In this document: piece by piece, positions 13,401-26,600 of the stretch
Position numbering within the stretch: the first letter of the stretch is position 1
Layout of the letters: every line of letters begins with the position of its first letter
NCBI GenBank assembly: GCA_022113835.1
Contig: JAILWY010000026.1
Span: 15,031,001-15,095,000, forward strand
DNA: 64,000 nt
Source of the DNA: Atopsyche davidsoni
Lineage: Eukaryota > Arthropoda > Insecta > Trichoptera > Hydrobiosidae
Reading direction: 5' to 3'
Notes under the pieces: model-generated
Databases searched by the model: none
Seen by the model: only the letters and a program-made list of their open reading frames with translations
What the model was told of the DNA's origin: nothing
Position numbers and translations under genes: made by a program

Positions 13401-16400
13401 CCCACTTAATAGCCCGGCTAGAATGCCTGCAAAATGGAGGACGGGCGATCGCAAGCCGAGAAACTCACTTACGCGTACTGCGAGTCTGTCGCTATTTCAA
13501 AGTTGAGGTTATGTGTGAACGGCTGCACTTTTCTACACACATTAAGCACCAAAGGCGCGAGTCAATGACAAAGTTAGGTATTTGTAATTTATAATGTATT
13601 TTTACTGAGAGTGATAAAAGTGAAATGCACTTTTGAAAAATGATTATAATAATAAATTATTATACTGCAACAATCTCAAAATAAATTATTTCAATTGCAA
13701 ATTATTGCATTCGATGTAATAGAACAAAATCACAAAGCGATCGCTTTGTGCAGGTGGACAGTCGATCGCCGATAGTCAAGCTCGGGGGTGCGGGCGACAG
13801 ACCCAAATGCCGACTTGGCAGCCGCCCCGGCCGCGCGGGCGCAAGTGGAGCAGTCGGGTGGTCGCGCCCGAGATTAGCCGCCGCCCCGGCTTTGTTCCGA
13901 TTGCGAAAGCTGGCGATACGCTTTGCATCGGTGGTGTCACCGCTCCGATACGACCGGGCTGACCGCAACCCGCTTAATATTATTATTATGTTCAAATTAT
14001 TGTATTATGTTCTTACGCAGAATGTTTCAAAACTACTCTGACAACTGCGGTGACATGATTTAACTACATTTTTGTAAAAGCGGTTACATATTTCACGTAT
14101 TGAGCTCACACTATTTAGAAATGAACAGAAATCTACCGACATCCATGATTTTCCAGTACTTCTAAAGTGAAATTAAAGAGCTAGATTGCTAATTGCACGA
14201 TGTGTTAATTATCGGTGTTGGGTATTTGTCGTCTGCGCGATTTGGCACGAGTCTCCGTTGTGAGCGGAGGATAATGCCTCCGTTGCAATTATGTAAAGGC
14301 GAACTGCAATCTCGACTATTGCACAGGCGACGGTTGCGCAAGACGAGGGCCGAGCGGCGGTGCTAAATGCATTAGCTATCGGAAGTCGGCCGGCTCGGTC
14401 TCGCTGCAAACCCGATGACCCAGTTCGATCTTTTGTTCTCGGCGCGCCGAGACATTCGGCGACCGAGTGTGGAAACACCTCGTGCATCGATACCGGGTAC
14501 GAGGATCGCGCGTGTACAAATTGTGCCCCGTTTCATTTGATCGAGCGTCTTGAAGCACCGGACTTAATGAATAATTTACGACGAATCCTCGATTGGTTAT
14601 TTGCATCCTTATTATTTCTGGCACAATGCGTCGCCGCAGGGACCGCTCGGTTATGATAAATTTACGATGCAACACAAAATGCTAGACATTATCTCGCGAT
14701 CTATCCTTCGTTCCGAAATGGCAGCGTGTCGATAGTCTCGCCGGGATTTGCGCAACTCCCCCGAGCCGCGGTCGTGATGGAAGGCGAGCGATTTCCAGCC
14801 GCCGCCGGCCAGGTGGCCTAATGTTATTGTTCGATTCACTTTCAACGCTCGTCGATCGCATCGATTGCGGAAGCTCCAGATGAAGCGGGTGATGCAAAGT
14901 ATCTCCCGAACGTACGGCGCTCGCCGTTGCCCAACGAGCTGGAACAAAACCACGGCGAGTACCGACACGAGTGCGGGTAACTCGTCTGACATCGGTCACG
15001 GGGAAACTGGAGCGAGATGAGAGAACTCGCTCAGAGCTAGAGCGCTCTCGTAATTCTCCAAATTGCTCGGACATCTATCTGAACGGGGATCGGGAATGGT
15101 CAGCTGCTCGGCGGAGTTTGAGTCCGCGAGTCGCACCGGGCGACGCGCACCTGCGTGGTGACGAACAAAACAAACACATAAGCCACAATGCGAGACCCTA
15201 TACGCCAATTATTCTAGACATGTCGGACATATGCGAAAATCCAACTGAAATAATACGAAAACGCCTCAGCCCGGCGATTCACAGCCAGATTCATTCAAAT
15301 ACCTCCTCTCAAGTAAAAGTAACACCCGCTTGAAATATACAGTACGAAACTTTACATTTTTAAACGAGTTATATTAACATTTTAACATTTAAATACGAGT
15401 TGTATATTCGGTGTAATTCTCTAATAATTATTCATTACGTCATTTGAATACAATTCGCTGCTTCAATATAAATTCTTCCAACATAAATAAACCTTCTAAG
15501 AATATGTTGAGTTCGATCGTGAGAACTGCAAGCACAACACGAGGAATAGAAGAGTCAGCTGTTAGAGCCACGTGAGGCTAAATGTGCTGCGTGAACGTGC
15601 GCAAGTGTTCGCTACATTAGTATTACTATCAGTACGTACACACCTACGAGCGGAATTCATTATTTAAATGTTATCTATGTTTCATAGCTTAGCTCAGAAA
15701 GATAGCAATTACCATTTTTATCTATATGGAATGGTATAATTTAATACAAAAAAATAGCTAGAAGAAATATTACTTATATAAGAGACGTTTAGTTTTATCA
15801 AATAGTAATTGCTTAAACGCGAGATAACCGAACGCGCGTGAGACAGCAAACATCGACGATGTGAATAATGTTAGAAAACAGATTTTATTGCAGTAAATTA
15901 ATCTGACTTGGGAAAATAGGCTGCAATCCAAAATATCTCTACCTCGTGCCGTTGGAGGCGAGCGTGCTTGCTGATTGAAACAGAATAGACGGAGCGAACT
16001 CTACAAAATGTATTACGAAATCTGCGTTGTCTTCACAAATCGGTCATAAGAAGTGGTGAAAATTGAAACAATAGAACATTTTCAGTTGCGCAATATGACT
16101 CCGGCCGTGTACCGTCTAACTGTTTACAAGCAAAACGGGCAGATTATGCAAGCATTGTTTGCCTGCAAGGATGAAAGCTCAACAAAGGCTAGCCACAACG
16201 CCGGCTAGACTGCTAATTAATACGACATCTAAAGCATCTTTCTAAGGGCGTGTGTGAAAAAAATGAGGCAATTCTTTGGTTATCAGTTCAATTATGCGGT
16301 AAAACTTTAGAATCAAACAAAACTATTACGAAAAGATACCGTATTATAATATAAAAGAATATTTATAGCTTAAAATGAGAAACGCACGATGAACATTGCC

Positions 16401-17350
16401 GATTTATCTTATCGCAGACGTAGTACGGGATCTTATTATTTTTAACATGTAGAAACTTTACGAATCTCCAGGTTGGTAGTAGGTTCTTACTGTTTTATTT
16501 TTTTTTCTGTAAATTCAAGTTATGGTAAAATGAAAATTATCGCATTATTAACAGGCATTTGTGATTTATCGATAATCCCCTCCTTTTCATATAAAATTAA
16601 AATATAATTTAAATTAAAAATCGCCTTGAAAGTTTGCGGCATAAAAAAAATGAAGTGCCGCATAAACGCTCTGACCCGCCCCGTCGCCAGCCCGACCGGC
16701 GCCGACACTCGAATCTTCTTTACTATCAAGGACAGATTCCAGAGGAGAATTAACAGCGAAATGGAGCAAGCTATGCAATCTTCCTAAGTCACGACTACGA
16801 CCGGTTTCATTTGTATACCAACTTTAGTAACTATGTTTCACCGTGTGAGTGTGTGATTTAAAAAAACCACAGATATTTATTATTCTTTAAAAGCAAGATG
16901 ACGAGGCATTGTCAAGGCTGACGAGCACGGTGGAGCATTCACGCGATACCGGCTCAACCGCCAGATGCGGAGGAGACGTCGTGCGGACGGAGGGTACGTC
17001 GATACGCATTCGCTACAGTCCAAATATATTGCAGAAAAAGCGGACAGCGCGAAAGACCGTGAGTAGCTCCGGCATTTGACGCGACGACGATCCGGACTGT
17101 CCGCAAGAGCGCCGATAAGAAGGCTCGAACAATAGCGGAGCGCGCAGGAGACACGCCGTCGGACTTCGGACGGCGGAACTCGCTGACTCCGTCCGCATTC
17201 ACATTCGATCAATCCCAATTGAGGCTGTCCGCTGATGTTCCGGCCCCGCAGGACTGCAGGCGAGCGGTCGCTAACGGCGGGGGTGGGAGGCGTGGAACTG
17301 CGGCTCCATAATCCTTAGTCAGTGAATTGTCGAGAAAAACGGGGACCTCC
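7401..17350. other. Non-coding: dense CpG-rich islands
   Basis: Alternating AT-rich sequence and islands, notably 8,430-8,530, 9,080-9,500, 10,640-10,750, 11,150-11,240, 11,430-11,520, 13,190-13,270, 13,780-13,940, 14,330-15,160 and 16,930-17,290. Overlapping open frames on both strands (up to 130 codons) are arginine- and serine-rich and look like composition artefacts. No RNA gene or splice-bounded coding exon was recognised. Confidence 0.6.
13731..13750. repeat. Perfect 20-bp palindrome CACAAAGCGATCGCTTTGTG
   Basis: The ten left bases are the exact reverse complement of the ten right bases with no spacer, centred on GCGATCGC. It lies where AT-rich sequence changes to a CpG-rich island. 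It could be a dimeric protein-binding site or chance. Confidence 0.9.
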
Positions 17351-20300
17351 GCGGATCGATTAGGGTTCGCAAGAAACAAATATATCCACTATAAAGAAGA
17401 ACGCTTTTGGACCGAAAATCAAGGCCGTACAACAAATCGATGATGACGAAATTGACTTACGTAAATACTAGTTACACCGGATTACACAAGCAATACAACT
17501 TGATATTAAAGAATTCTTCCATTTCCAATATGAGTGGTGCCTACTGCCATTGGTATTTGGTACATTATGGTATTTAATTTTAATTACTCGTATCGAGATA
17601 CGCACGGAAGGTGGCGATTAATTTGTAGCCCATATTTATTCAATAATATCAATAAGTTAAAATAATTAAACGCTTGCCATCTGTATGCCCACCGTGTCGA
17701 TGGTCCGGTACGTAAAAAAACATTTTTTTTAATAATCGGATCTTGAGCATACCGATGAGAATAATACGATCGATTTTTAAAAAAGTATTCAGCGGATCGC
17801 GTCGATTTAAATGGTAATTGGAACTTAAAAAGACAGGCCTGGGATACAAGTAAGATAGTATCAGAGCGCAGTATCACAATGTACCTACCAATGTTACTGC
17901 GAGTCCTTTCAAAATCGTGAACTTCTCAAGTATATCCACACAACACTGCATTATACGTGAAGGTATTTTGTTAGATTGGCCTGAATCGGGCAGTCTTAAA
18001 TATCGATAAGATAGCAATAATTAATTTAACCAAGGTCGAAGAATGGCATAACATTTTATATAAATTGATCTAAATGTGTGGTCGATCGTGCTGGTCGACG
18101 AATGAGAGAACAGGGTCGACCTGGCGCAATCGATGTCGTGTGCGGTGACGTCATGCGAACTTCACGTGCAAAGTGATTGGGAGAAAAAATACTCCTAATT
18201 ACCTAATTAGCTAACGACATAATCTTGAGTATTTGCTGACGCAGTGAATGAGGTAGTTGCCGTCGCGCGTAGAGCCCGCGCAATTACGAACGTGAATCTT
18301 AAATGCAGCTTATTTCAAAACAAATATTTAAGTTTTTATCATTACAATATCGGCCGTGAACTTCAAAATTATACGCGAATCATTTCATCAAAATGAAAAA
18401 AATACAGCTGAATAAACATAAGTTACTTCCCAGTTAAGCTTAGAAGTGTTTTATTAATAGTTTTGTGTAAGCGGTGATTCTCTGTGTAATGTGAGTAAAC
18501 TATCAATTGCATTATTTTTAGAATGCTATCAAAAATAGCCCGTGAACAATAATCACGTGCCGTTTATAATTAGGAATGATGATACCGTTGTTCGGTTCTT
18601 GTTAATTAACTATCTTTTCAGTGAATTTAGACAATGAATGAATACGTTGGTCACGTGGTGAGGTTACTTCCTTAGTAGTAGCAATGATTACCACACACGA
18701 AGTAAATACGCCCACCAGAATGAAGCACAATCTATAATTATATTATAAAAATGCTACCAGTGTCACGCGCCCCACAAATCCTGCAAGTCACTCGGGAACC
18801 TTTGTTTGGAGGATGCGGTGACTGCACTGCAGCACTGAACACGACATAATATTTTGAATAGGTAACTAATTAAATAATTACTTGATAGTTCTAAAATTAG
18901 TCGCATCCAGGATATGTTCAAAAAAATTGGAATCGTCTTTGAACTTTAATTTATTAAAACCAGTGTTGTTTTATCCGTGTAATAATGAAACGGATTAATC
19001 AATACTTTAAATACGTAGAATTGGACACGGATCAAAAATGGTTAGTTAAATTTATTATTAGGTGACAGAAAGATGGCGAACTCCAATCCACGAATGAATA
19101 AATTGCCAGGATGAAAAACTACGAATTTACTCTTCCTTTTATTATCTGCAGTAGATAAAGGTTAACTTGATATATATGTATTACAAAGAAATATTATATA
19201 TAGTATTTGAATTTTATTTATTTTTACAATGAAATATCAAATGACCTTGTTCGCCAACCGAGTATGGTGAAAAAAGTAATAACAAATAGGAAATGTTCTG
19301 CGGGCGGATACGGCCGAATTAACAAAAACAAGCTATCATGTTACAAGTATTAATACAAGAATAAAACAATAATTTCATCAATCAACACGACTCCATACAC
19401 GAAACGCTTATGGCACTTTAAAAAATAATATCTCAAATTAAACAAAGAGTTACCCAATTGATACGTATTTTAGCAACAGTTGCCATTATTAGGTATAGTA
19501 GCGAATATAAACATGTTATATTAACGACTCAAAACACGAGAGACAGCGACCTGAAAGTACCGTTGCACAGAAACCTACCCCGGGGGCGCGCCCGCCCTAG
19601 CCAAACTATTAATTATCACCTTCTTTACAATAGGTAACGTGAAATCAAGCAAAAGAGACACTGGGTATCTGAATAAATAAATTACAACATGATATCGATA
19701 ACGTCAAGCAAAGAAACAAAGCTGCGACAGGCAATAATATTGTTGTTTGAATTCGCGGATACATTACATGAGGATATGCGAAATGATCTTTGTTGTCAAT
19801 TTATATAGGTATTGGATAATAAAACGCGAATCAAGCTATTTTTTTTGATATGCATGCCTTAACTAATCAAAAATTATAAAAACAATGTATTTAAGAAATT
19901 TTGGTCCAGTTTAAAAATAAAATAAAAATAGAGTGTGTAACGAGAAAAACTCGTATAGCTGGTATTGTAGAAAATAATACACTTGTTTGGTTATATTATA
20001 ATTATTCATTTTATAAAAATATTTTTTTAAAATAAAAGATATTTTGATGATTTATCATATTACATCTTCATTAAAACATTCAATATATAATAGCTTCTAA
20101 GAAAAAAGTTTACCTAACAATCAAGTTAAAATATAGAATTATCAATTCATTAAGTAATTCCATAACCTACTTTCATTTGCAACACATGAACACTATAAAA
20201 TTTACAATTTATTTTTTTATGTTAGTGTTTTGATACAATGAACACTTCGTGTTTGGTTATAATTTTTTTACGTATCTCAAGGTGCAGCCAGTGTAATTAT

Positions 20301-21060
20301 ATTGTAATTTAACAATACAAGCGTATTTATCTAGAAAAAATATTTTAAAAATGATTCTTATATAAATCCTCAATGGAAGTGGTGAATGATAATTGCTAAA
20401 AAACCAAAAAATGCGCACAACACAAATAATATTGATAATCGCCAGGATCAAGTCGTTCCTTGGTTCTCGCGAAGAACCTGATTCAAAGATCGGGTCGTCT
20501 CTGCGGCTAGCGTTGGCCTGACGGGTGACCGATTGATTACTTGACGCGTCTCGCGCCTGCTTCGATTCAGTTCGAGAAGATTTTCTTATTATGATTTGTT
20601 TCGAGATTATAACATTTTATGATTTTTATCAATCGATAACGTTGTTTGGAAAACCTCTTTGATTTATTTGGAAGAAACGCACAAAAATTATTTCTATGAT
20701 GTATCGTTTTTAAGTGGAATTTACTTCAGTAATGACAGTTCTAACAAAATGATGAGGAAACATGAAAACGGGTATATTTTAATGGAGAACTAGACTTTAG
20801 TCACGCCGTTCTACTTCCCAGATATGGCCTGAAAACTGGCTTTATTTATCGAGTTGAAGTACTGCAGCATTGTAAAAAATGTTCGCGACGCTCGGTGGGG
20901 CGTCATATTTCATCGGCGGGGAACCGCAATATAAATCGTCAATTGTCAAAAGTGATTTATAAAATAAATTCTAATTTATAAATGCATGTCAATTGAACTA
21001 CTCAAAACGGAAAAAAATTGTATAAATCGTAGTATCAACTTTTTCGTTTTCATATCTCCA
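17351..21060. other. Non-coding: AT-rich, few islands
   Basis: Mostly AT-rich with almost no open frames over 60 codons. A perfect TGACGTCA element lies at 18,146-18,153, with CACGTG nearby. Nothing else stands out. Confidence 0.6.
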
Positions 21061-21110
21061 ATTCACTTATCGGTAGGTCCTTGGGGGTCCAGTGGGTGTT
21101 CCGCTTTCAC

Positions 21111-21150
21111 GGGCGCGGGGCGTGGGGCGCGGGGCGTGGGGCGCGGGGCG
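21111..21150. repeat. 14-bp GC tandem repeat
   Basis: Almost three copies of GGGCGCGGGGCGTG follow one another at the left side of a CpG-rich island that runs to about 21,290. The G-richness on the plus strand gives G-quadruplex potential and explains overlapping open frames here, which I do not call genes. Confidence 0.9.
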
Positions 21151-22305
21151 GCCGCCGGGGAGTGGACGGGACCCTCCGGCGCATGCAGGTTACCGGCGCG
21201 CCTCTCGCGAGCGGCGACCCCGATCCGCGCGGATCGCGGTCAGCCACATCTCACATCTCCACCGGCGGGCCCGACCGCTCTATCCAGGGTTGCCAGATTA
21301 GTCTAGTAGAGGTATACTATTTTTAATAGCAGCAATATAAAAATATTGTTGAAATGTAAAAAAAATAATGTTAAATGTGTAAATTTTCAAGAATCAACAC
21401 TAGTAGGAAAACACTCATGTTTAATAACAAAAGACAATAAATAGCAACAAAAAAGTCTCAGGTGAAAATTATAGGTAAAACTAAAAATAATAAACCTTAT
21501 TGTGATAACCAAAATTCAATTGATTAAAAGAAACTTTTGAAGGTCACGGCCGATGAATTCTTGTTGTAAATTTTGAAACGCAAGTGTAAAACAGCTCAAA
21601 TCACGTGTAAGCGGATTGAACGGTTCGCTAGGTATTCAATCTTCTGGATTGTATGCGAAATACCGACAAAAAAAAGTCACCATCAAACAAGGATTGAATT
21701 TTCATAGTTTGTTAAGTAAAAATGAGTAATTTCCCATAACTTAAGTCAGTAGCAAAAGGCAATCTGGCACCCCTGTCTCCGCAGCCGAGAGCGCGGCCTC
21801 ATCCGCCGAGCGTGCCCGGCACTTGTGGGCTCTCACGAGACTCCGATTTTAGAAGAGATTACCAGACGACACGACGACACCCGTCCGGGCGAAACAGATC
21901 TCACCGGGCACTCGACACGAGACGACTGCAACGACAGCGATCTAACTAACTCTGCACCGCCAGCTCGGAGTCGGTGACACAAAACGTTCATTTGTTTTGG
22001 CGAAATTAATTTTTTCAACAAAATGAATATCAAAGATACCGTCTGCCTTGCGCAGTCATTCGCCAAATCAGGTTTTACATAAACTGTTTATAATGACGTC
22101 ATAGGCTGCTGTTTATTTAATGATTTCCACAACCTTCAAAAGCTGAGATTATAAATGATAAGCGAACTGTGTTGGCACCTCGTTCCGAAGACATTCAAAT
22201 TTGGATAATCCGAGTGAGAGTCTGTCGCCTACCCCGTCCTTCGACAAGGGGATAGAAGATTCTCCATTTCTTTGAAAACTGAAAACAAATTAGAATAGTT
22301 TTGAA

Positions 22306-22325
22306 TCGACGATTGGAATCGTCGA
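22306..22325. repeat. Near-perfect palindrome, 9-bp arms with 2-base spacer
   Basis: TCGACGATT and AATCGTCGA flank GG. The site stands in otherwise unremarkable AT-rich sequence and may be a regulator-binding site or chance. Confidence 0.8.
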
Positions 22326-22721
22326 GTTATCGTTTTACTCGATTTAGAGCTCGGCGCCTACCGTACAGTCGATAAGCAAATGTGCTAACAACTATATCGA
22401 TAGGCGGATCCACAATTCTGCCAAAACGACTTTTTTGTCAACGGGACACATTATGATATTTTTTTCGATAAGAAGCGATGTAGTTTTTGCAATCAAATTT
22501 TCGGTGATAGTAAAAATATGAGCCAAACCTGTCTATCTAAATTGATTTATATCGATTGATTTAGAAAGCCATTAAGCCATTAAAAGAAACACAGCGGAAG
22601 TACATTGCACAAAACTAAATACGACTGCCATAGGTTAGTGTGTACGCCATTAATCAAGCGGACTGCCCGAATGCAGGCGCGTCACCCGCGAGGCCCGAAT
22701 CTCCGCCTGGCGGGTGCACGC

Positions 22722-22758
22722 GCGGGGCGGGGCGGGGCGGGGAGGGGCGGGGCGGGGG
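22722..22758. repeat. GGGGC-type G-rich repeat
   Basis: Several GGGGC units in a row form a strongly G-rich plus strand within a CpG-rich island. This resembles clustered GC boxes and has G-quadruplex potential. No transcription start is evident. Confidence 0.85.
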
Positions 22759-23294
22759 AGCGCGATGTCGGTCACCGGCGAAAGTAGCCGGGCGACCTGC
22801 ACCGCCACTGGAAAGTATGCTAATTGAACGACCGGCCGACGAGCCGATCGGCCGATACTGCAAGCCGGCCAAGCATCCGCTGGACCTAATGGCGCGATAA
22901 GTGTGAAGAAGATCTTGGACCTTTCGTATTTTTGGTATTAATTTACACATTCAAAAGATACGGACTGCACTAAATCCGTACACCCGCATTTTTGTTAGAC
23001 TTTTTTAGTATTAGTTTTAGCAGAGATTATGAGCCACCGAAGTAGCGACACTGCATGAGGATAATCACACAGAACTAATTGATAACAATTATATGAAACA
23101 AAACAAATTGAATTATTGCTAAAGAGATCACGGCGGCAATGAAGCGGTCTATCGCTATTCGCTTGCGAGGATAAGATGAGAATCAAGAAAGTTATCGGCA
23201 GATAAGATATCAAAACCGATTACAAGAGCTGATCATGGCGACGGTCGTCCGTGCGAGGAATAGGTCGCTGGGTGCCATATATTAATACGATGCT

Positions 23295-23655
23295 GATTTT
23301 TCGAACAAAATCATCCTCAACTATGAGGCTCATTTTTATATTGATGAAATGGTTAATCGGCAAAATTGTCACAATTGGGGTTCAAAAAATCTACGAGTGA
23401 TTGTTGAGAAACAATGCATCCATAACGTTTCACTATTTGGTGCGGATTTTGGGCTTGAGGCACCATCGGACCATTGTGCTTTTAAAAATGCGGCTGTTCA
23501 GGCAATAACGGGCTATCGCGACACGATATTCGGGTTTATTTTATGTACCTAAATTGCAAGATATAGATATGGACGATATGTGATTTCAACAAGCAGGTGC
23601 TACATGCCATACGGTCCGAGAAACAATTCAATTACTTTCCATAAAAATTACTTCT
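23295..23655 (+). pseudogene. Degenerate Tc1/mariner-superfamily transposase fragment
   Basis: Reading one plus-strand frame from 23,295 gives DFSNKIILNYEAHFYID, then VNRQNCHNWG, the pattern of a mariner-type catalytic core (family: DFxxKIIFSDEAHF...NxQNxRxWG). The frame closes at a TAA at 23,550. The homology goes on one base out of register with DIDMDDM, a TGA in place of Trp, then FQQAGATCHT and ETIQLL, which matches the second catalytic block (FQQDGATCHT). Both visible catalytic Asp residues are replaced: Tyr in the first block, Ala in the second. With a frameshift and stops this is a dead, 5'- and 3'-truncated copy. I saw no terminal inverted repeats around it. The closest mariner subfamily cannot be told by eye. 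Confidence 0.8.
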
Positions 23656-26600
23656 TGTGTGAATTTTGGGACACCTATAAATACAGGAACTGTGAAGATA
23701 AAATTACTAGTCACGATTTTAAACTATTAGAAAATGGACAAAGATAGCTAATTATGCATTGACCATTTTAAACCGACATATTTTGTTGTTTTCGTGAAGC
23801 TAGAGAACATTTAATAAAAATATGGAAACATGTATAATCACCGCCAAGAGGTCGCGGAATAGTGGATAGAAGTCACCGCTTACCTCGAAAACAAACGAGC
23901 CTATATCATATTTTATGTATTATTATAATTTAAATAAAATCACCAATGAGTATATACCACGACGTGTTCGCGGATGTGGTTGCAAACCGAAAAACAATCA
24001 TGACACTTGATAAAGAACAATATGTGCAGTAAACGAGAAACGAATTAAATAGATATTTAAAATCAGCGTTTCTTAGAATGTGTTTCGTGAAAAACGTAAC
24101 AATTAATGAAGTTTTGACAAAACATAAAATAATCATAAATTTAAAAACGATCTGATTAATATTTATATATCTATTTTTATTTAAAAAAGGTATTATAAGA
24201 TGAATTGACCCTCATCTAATTGCTCTTGCATATTCGGTATTATATCTTGAAAATGTGTGTTATTAATTAATTAATGAATTTGGTAAAAAGCCAGCAAGAA
24301 AAATGGTATTTGAAATAAGTCTTATATCGGTGAGGGTTTTGTAGTTAAACTAAAAACAACAAAAAAAAGAAAACAATACACACTTTCATTGACAATTTTA
24401 TCGGGGTTGAGAGTTTTGCGGCGAGAAGAAATTGGGAAAAGGTATTTTTGGAGTATAGTTCCGTATTATAATCGTCTGGCGATCGCACCGGCTAGTTTAA
24501 GCCGGGGGGTGTCTCGCTAAGAATGCAGTCAAGCGCCGCAATAGGTGCGCCGGTCATCGTCTCTGCCTCGCTCATTGTCGATTGTCTGCGCAGCCGCGAT
24601 AAGAGATGAGAACGGTAAAAACGGGTAACGAGCCCGCGCGGGACATTCAAATGGCCGTCCATTCATCCGGCGAGACCGTCGCCGGCTCGCGAGCGGAGGT
24701 TCACTGTTTCGGAATACGAGGTACATCATTCGAGACGAAAATATTAAAATTCTGACTCCGAAAACGCGAAGAGAATCGCGTTAGAGCGTGGCGCGATAAA
24801 TCAAAACAAAACGCAGTGGAAGGTCGAAACGCAAAAATATAATGATAATTTTGTACGCTCAGCTTTACACTTCTTATTCCACAAAGGTCGAATTGATTAG
24901 CTGTCGATTGTGTGCGAGGCGGCGCAGTCCACCTCCGATCGACCGGGTCGAATCGGCCGCAAATTCATCAGGCGAGGGTCCGGACAATGAGGTTTCTTAA
25001 CGTGTTTCACGGGGCGGGGTCGCGTCACGGCGCGGGCGACAGGCGACCCGAGCGTTTATTAATCTCAGTCGATTAGTCGCGCCCGCGGGGAGGGGAGACG
25101 CGAAACTCGGGCGCCGCCGTGGCCGCCCCGCAGCACGCAGCCCGCAGCCCGCAGCCCGCAGCCCGCGTGCTCCTCCTCGTTCTACATCGAGTTTTGCACT
25201 CGTTGGCCAGTGATGACCTATTCAAATTACTATTGAAAATAATTATCAATCTTTCCGAGCAACAAGTACTCATGATATCGAGATTAACAATGACCATATT
25301 ATTACGATCGAAATTTTAAATTATTTTATTGTGTTAATTGTAGTTTAATAAAAACTGTTAGCACCAATTTACGGAGTCTCTGTAATGATTACTTTTACGC
25401 GATATATACGGCCTCTCGCAGCCTTGAAATGGTTTAACATTGCCGCTGTGTTGTTACGCGCACTCCGTTGAAGTACGATTAATAAAATCATTCTTCTCGG
25501 TTAATTGGACAGTGTTGAAGTGCCATTTCTCGGAATCCGTTGATGCTCTCGCGGTGACCGAGGGCTCTCCTTCGAAAATCCTGCCCTGTGGTAATCCACC
25601 CCAACGTTGTAACATTTTATTTATATCTATTTATGGATTGGTCAATCAGATGCGTATTTATTACCCATTACGGGTTTATTGTATTGTGCCTAATCATATT
25701 AGTAGTAAAATTTTATCGTTGAAAAACGAAGTATAGAAATAAAATATGCTAAAAATCATTCATCAAATCGACACGTTTTTGAAACGCATTTCGGCTGAAA
25801 TAATGACTATATACTCTATTATTAAAATTTAAATTAATATTGACACGGCTGAACGAGAGAGCCGGCGAACCCTTTGGCCGAGTGCTTTCATTAAATATTC
25901 ATAAATCTTCATACAGTTATCATTAGCGTCAATTAACATCAAAGATTGCGGAGTGACAGGCGGGCGCCGCAGTACGAACAAAAGGGTCTCTAGCGAAGAA
26001 TTTAAATCAGTTTTAATTATGGACGAGGAAACGCGGCACACTGCTCGAGCCGAGTTGCCGGCCTGGTCCGCGCACCGCGCCGTGCCGGAACCACCTCTCG
26101 AACAATAAATGTTAATTTACGAGGGCAATAAATGCGGTTTTACAGTTCACTTAACTTCGAAACGAGATATAATTGGTGGCAATTTGTCAGTGAACGTGCG
26201 GCCGGGCGTAGGGCGGGCGGGGAGGGAACGCGCCCCCCGACCTTGGCTCTTGACCGCGGCCCGGATGTCAGTCGCCCGACGTTCTCCGTCTCGAGAGCCC
26301 GACTTAAATCCCTCGCGGTCGACCTCGACGGGACGGGTGCGATAATCATGGCAATTTACGATCCCTAGACGCATTCTGCGAGAGAGCGTTTCGGAAGCGC
26401 GGCGACGCTTCGAATAATCTGCTCGGGCGCTCGTAAACAAACGTAATGGTCGCTCGAGCGGCCGTTAACGATGTGCGCACTAAACGAGCGAAAATCATCG
26501 ATAAACACGCAGGCGGGAGACTGCGCTCGGCACCGCAGACGAGAAAAGGTCACGACGCGGCCCTGCGTTACCTGCAGCCAGGTTCGCACCCCGACAGAGG

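Larger units (their letters stand above)
21151..23294. other. Non-coding between GC repeat and mariner fragment
   Basis: Holds the remainder of the island to about 21,290, a second island at 22,660-22,880, the palindrome at 22,306, and TGACGTCA at 22,094-22,101. No gene was recognised. Confidence 0.6.
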
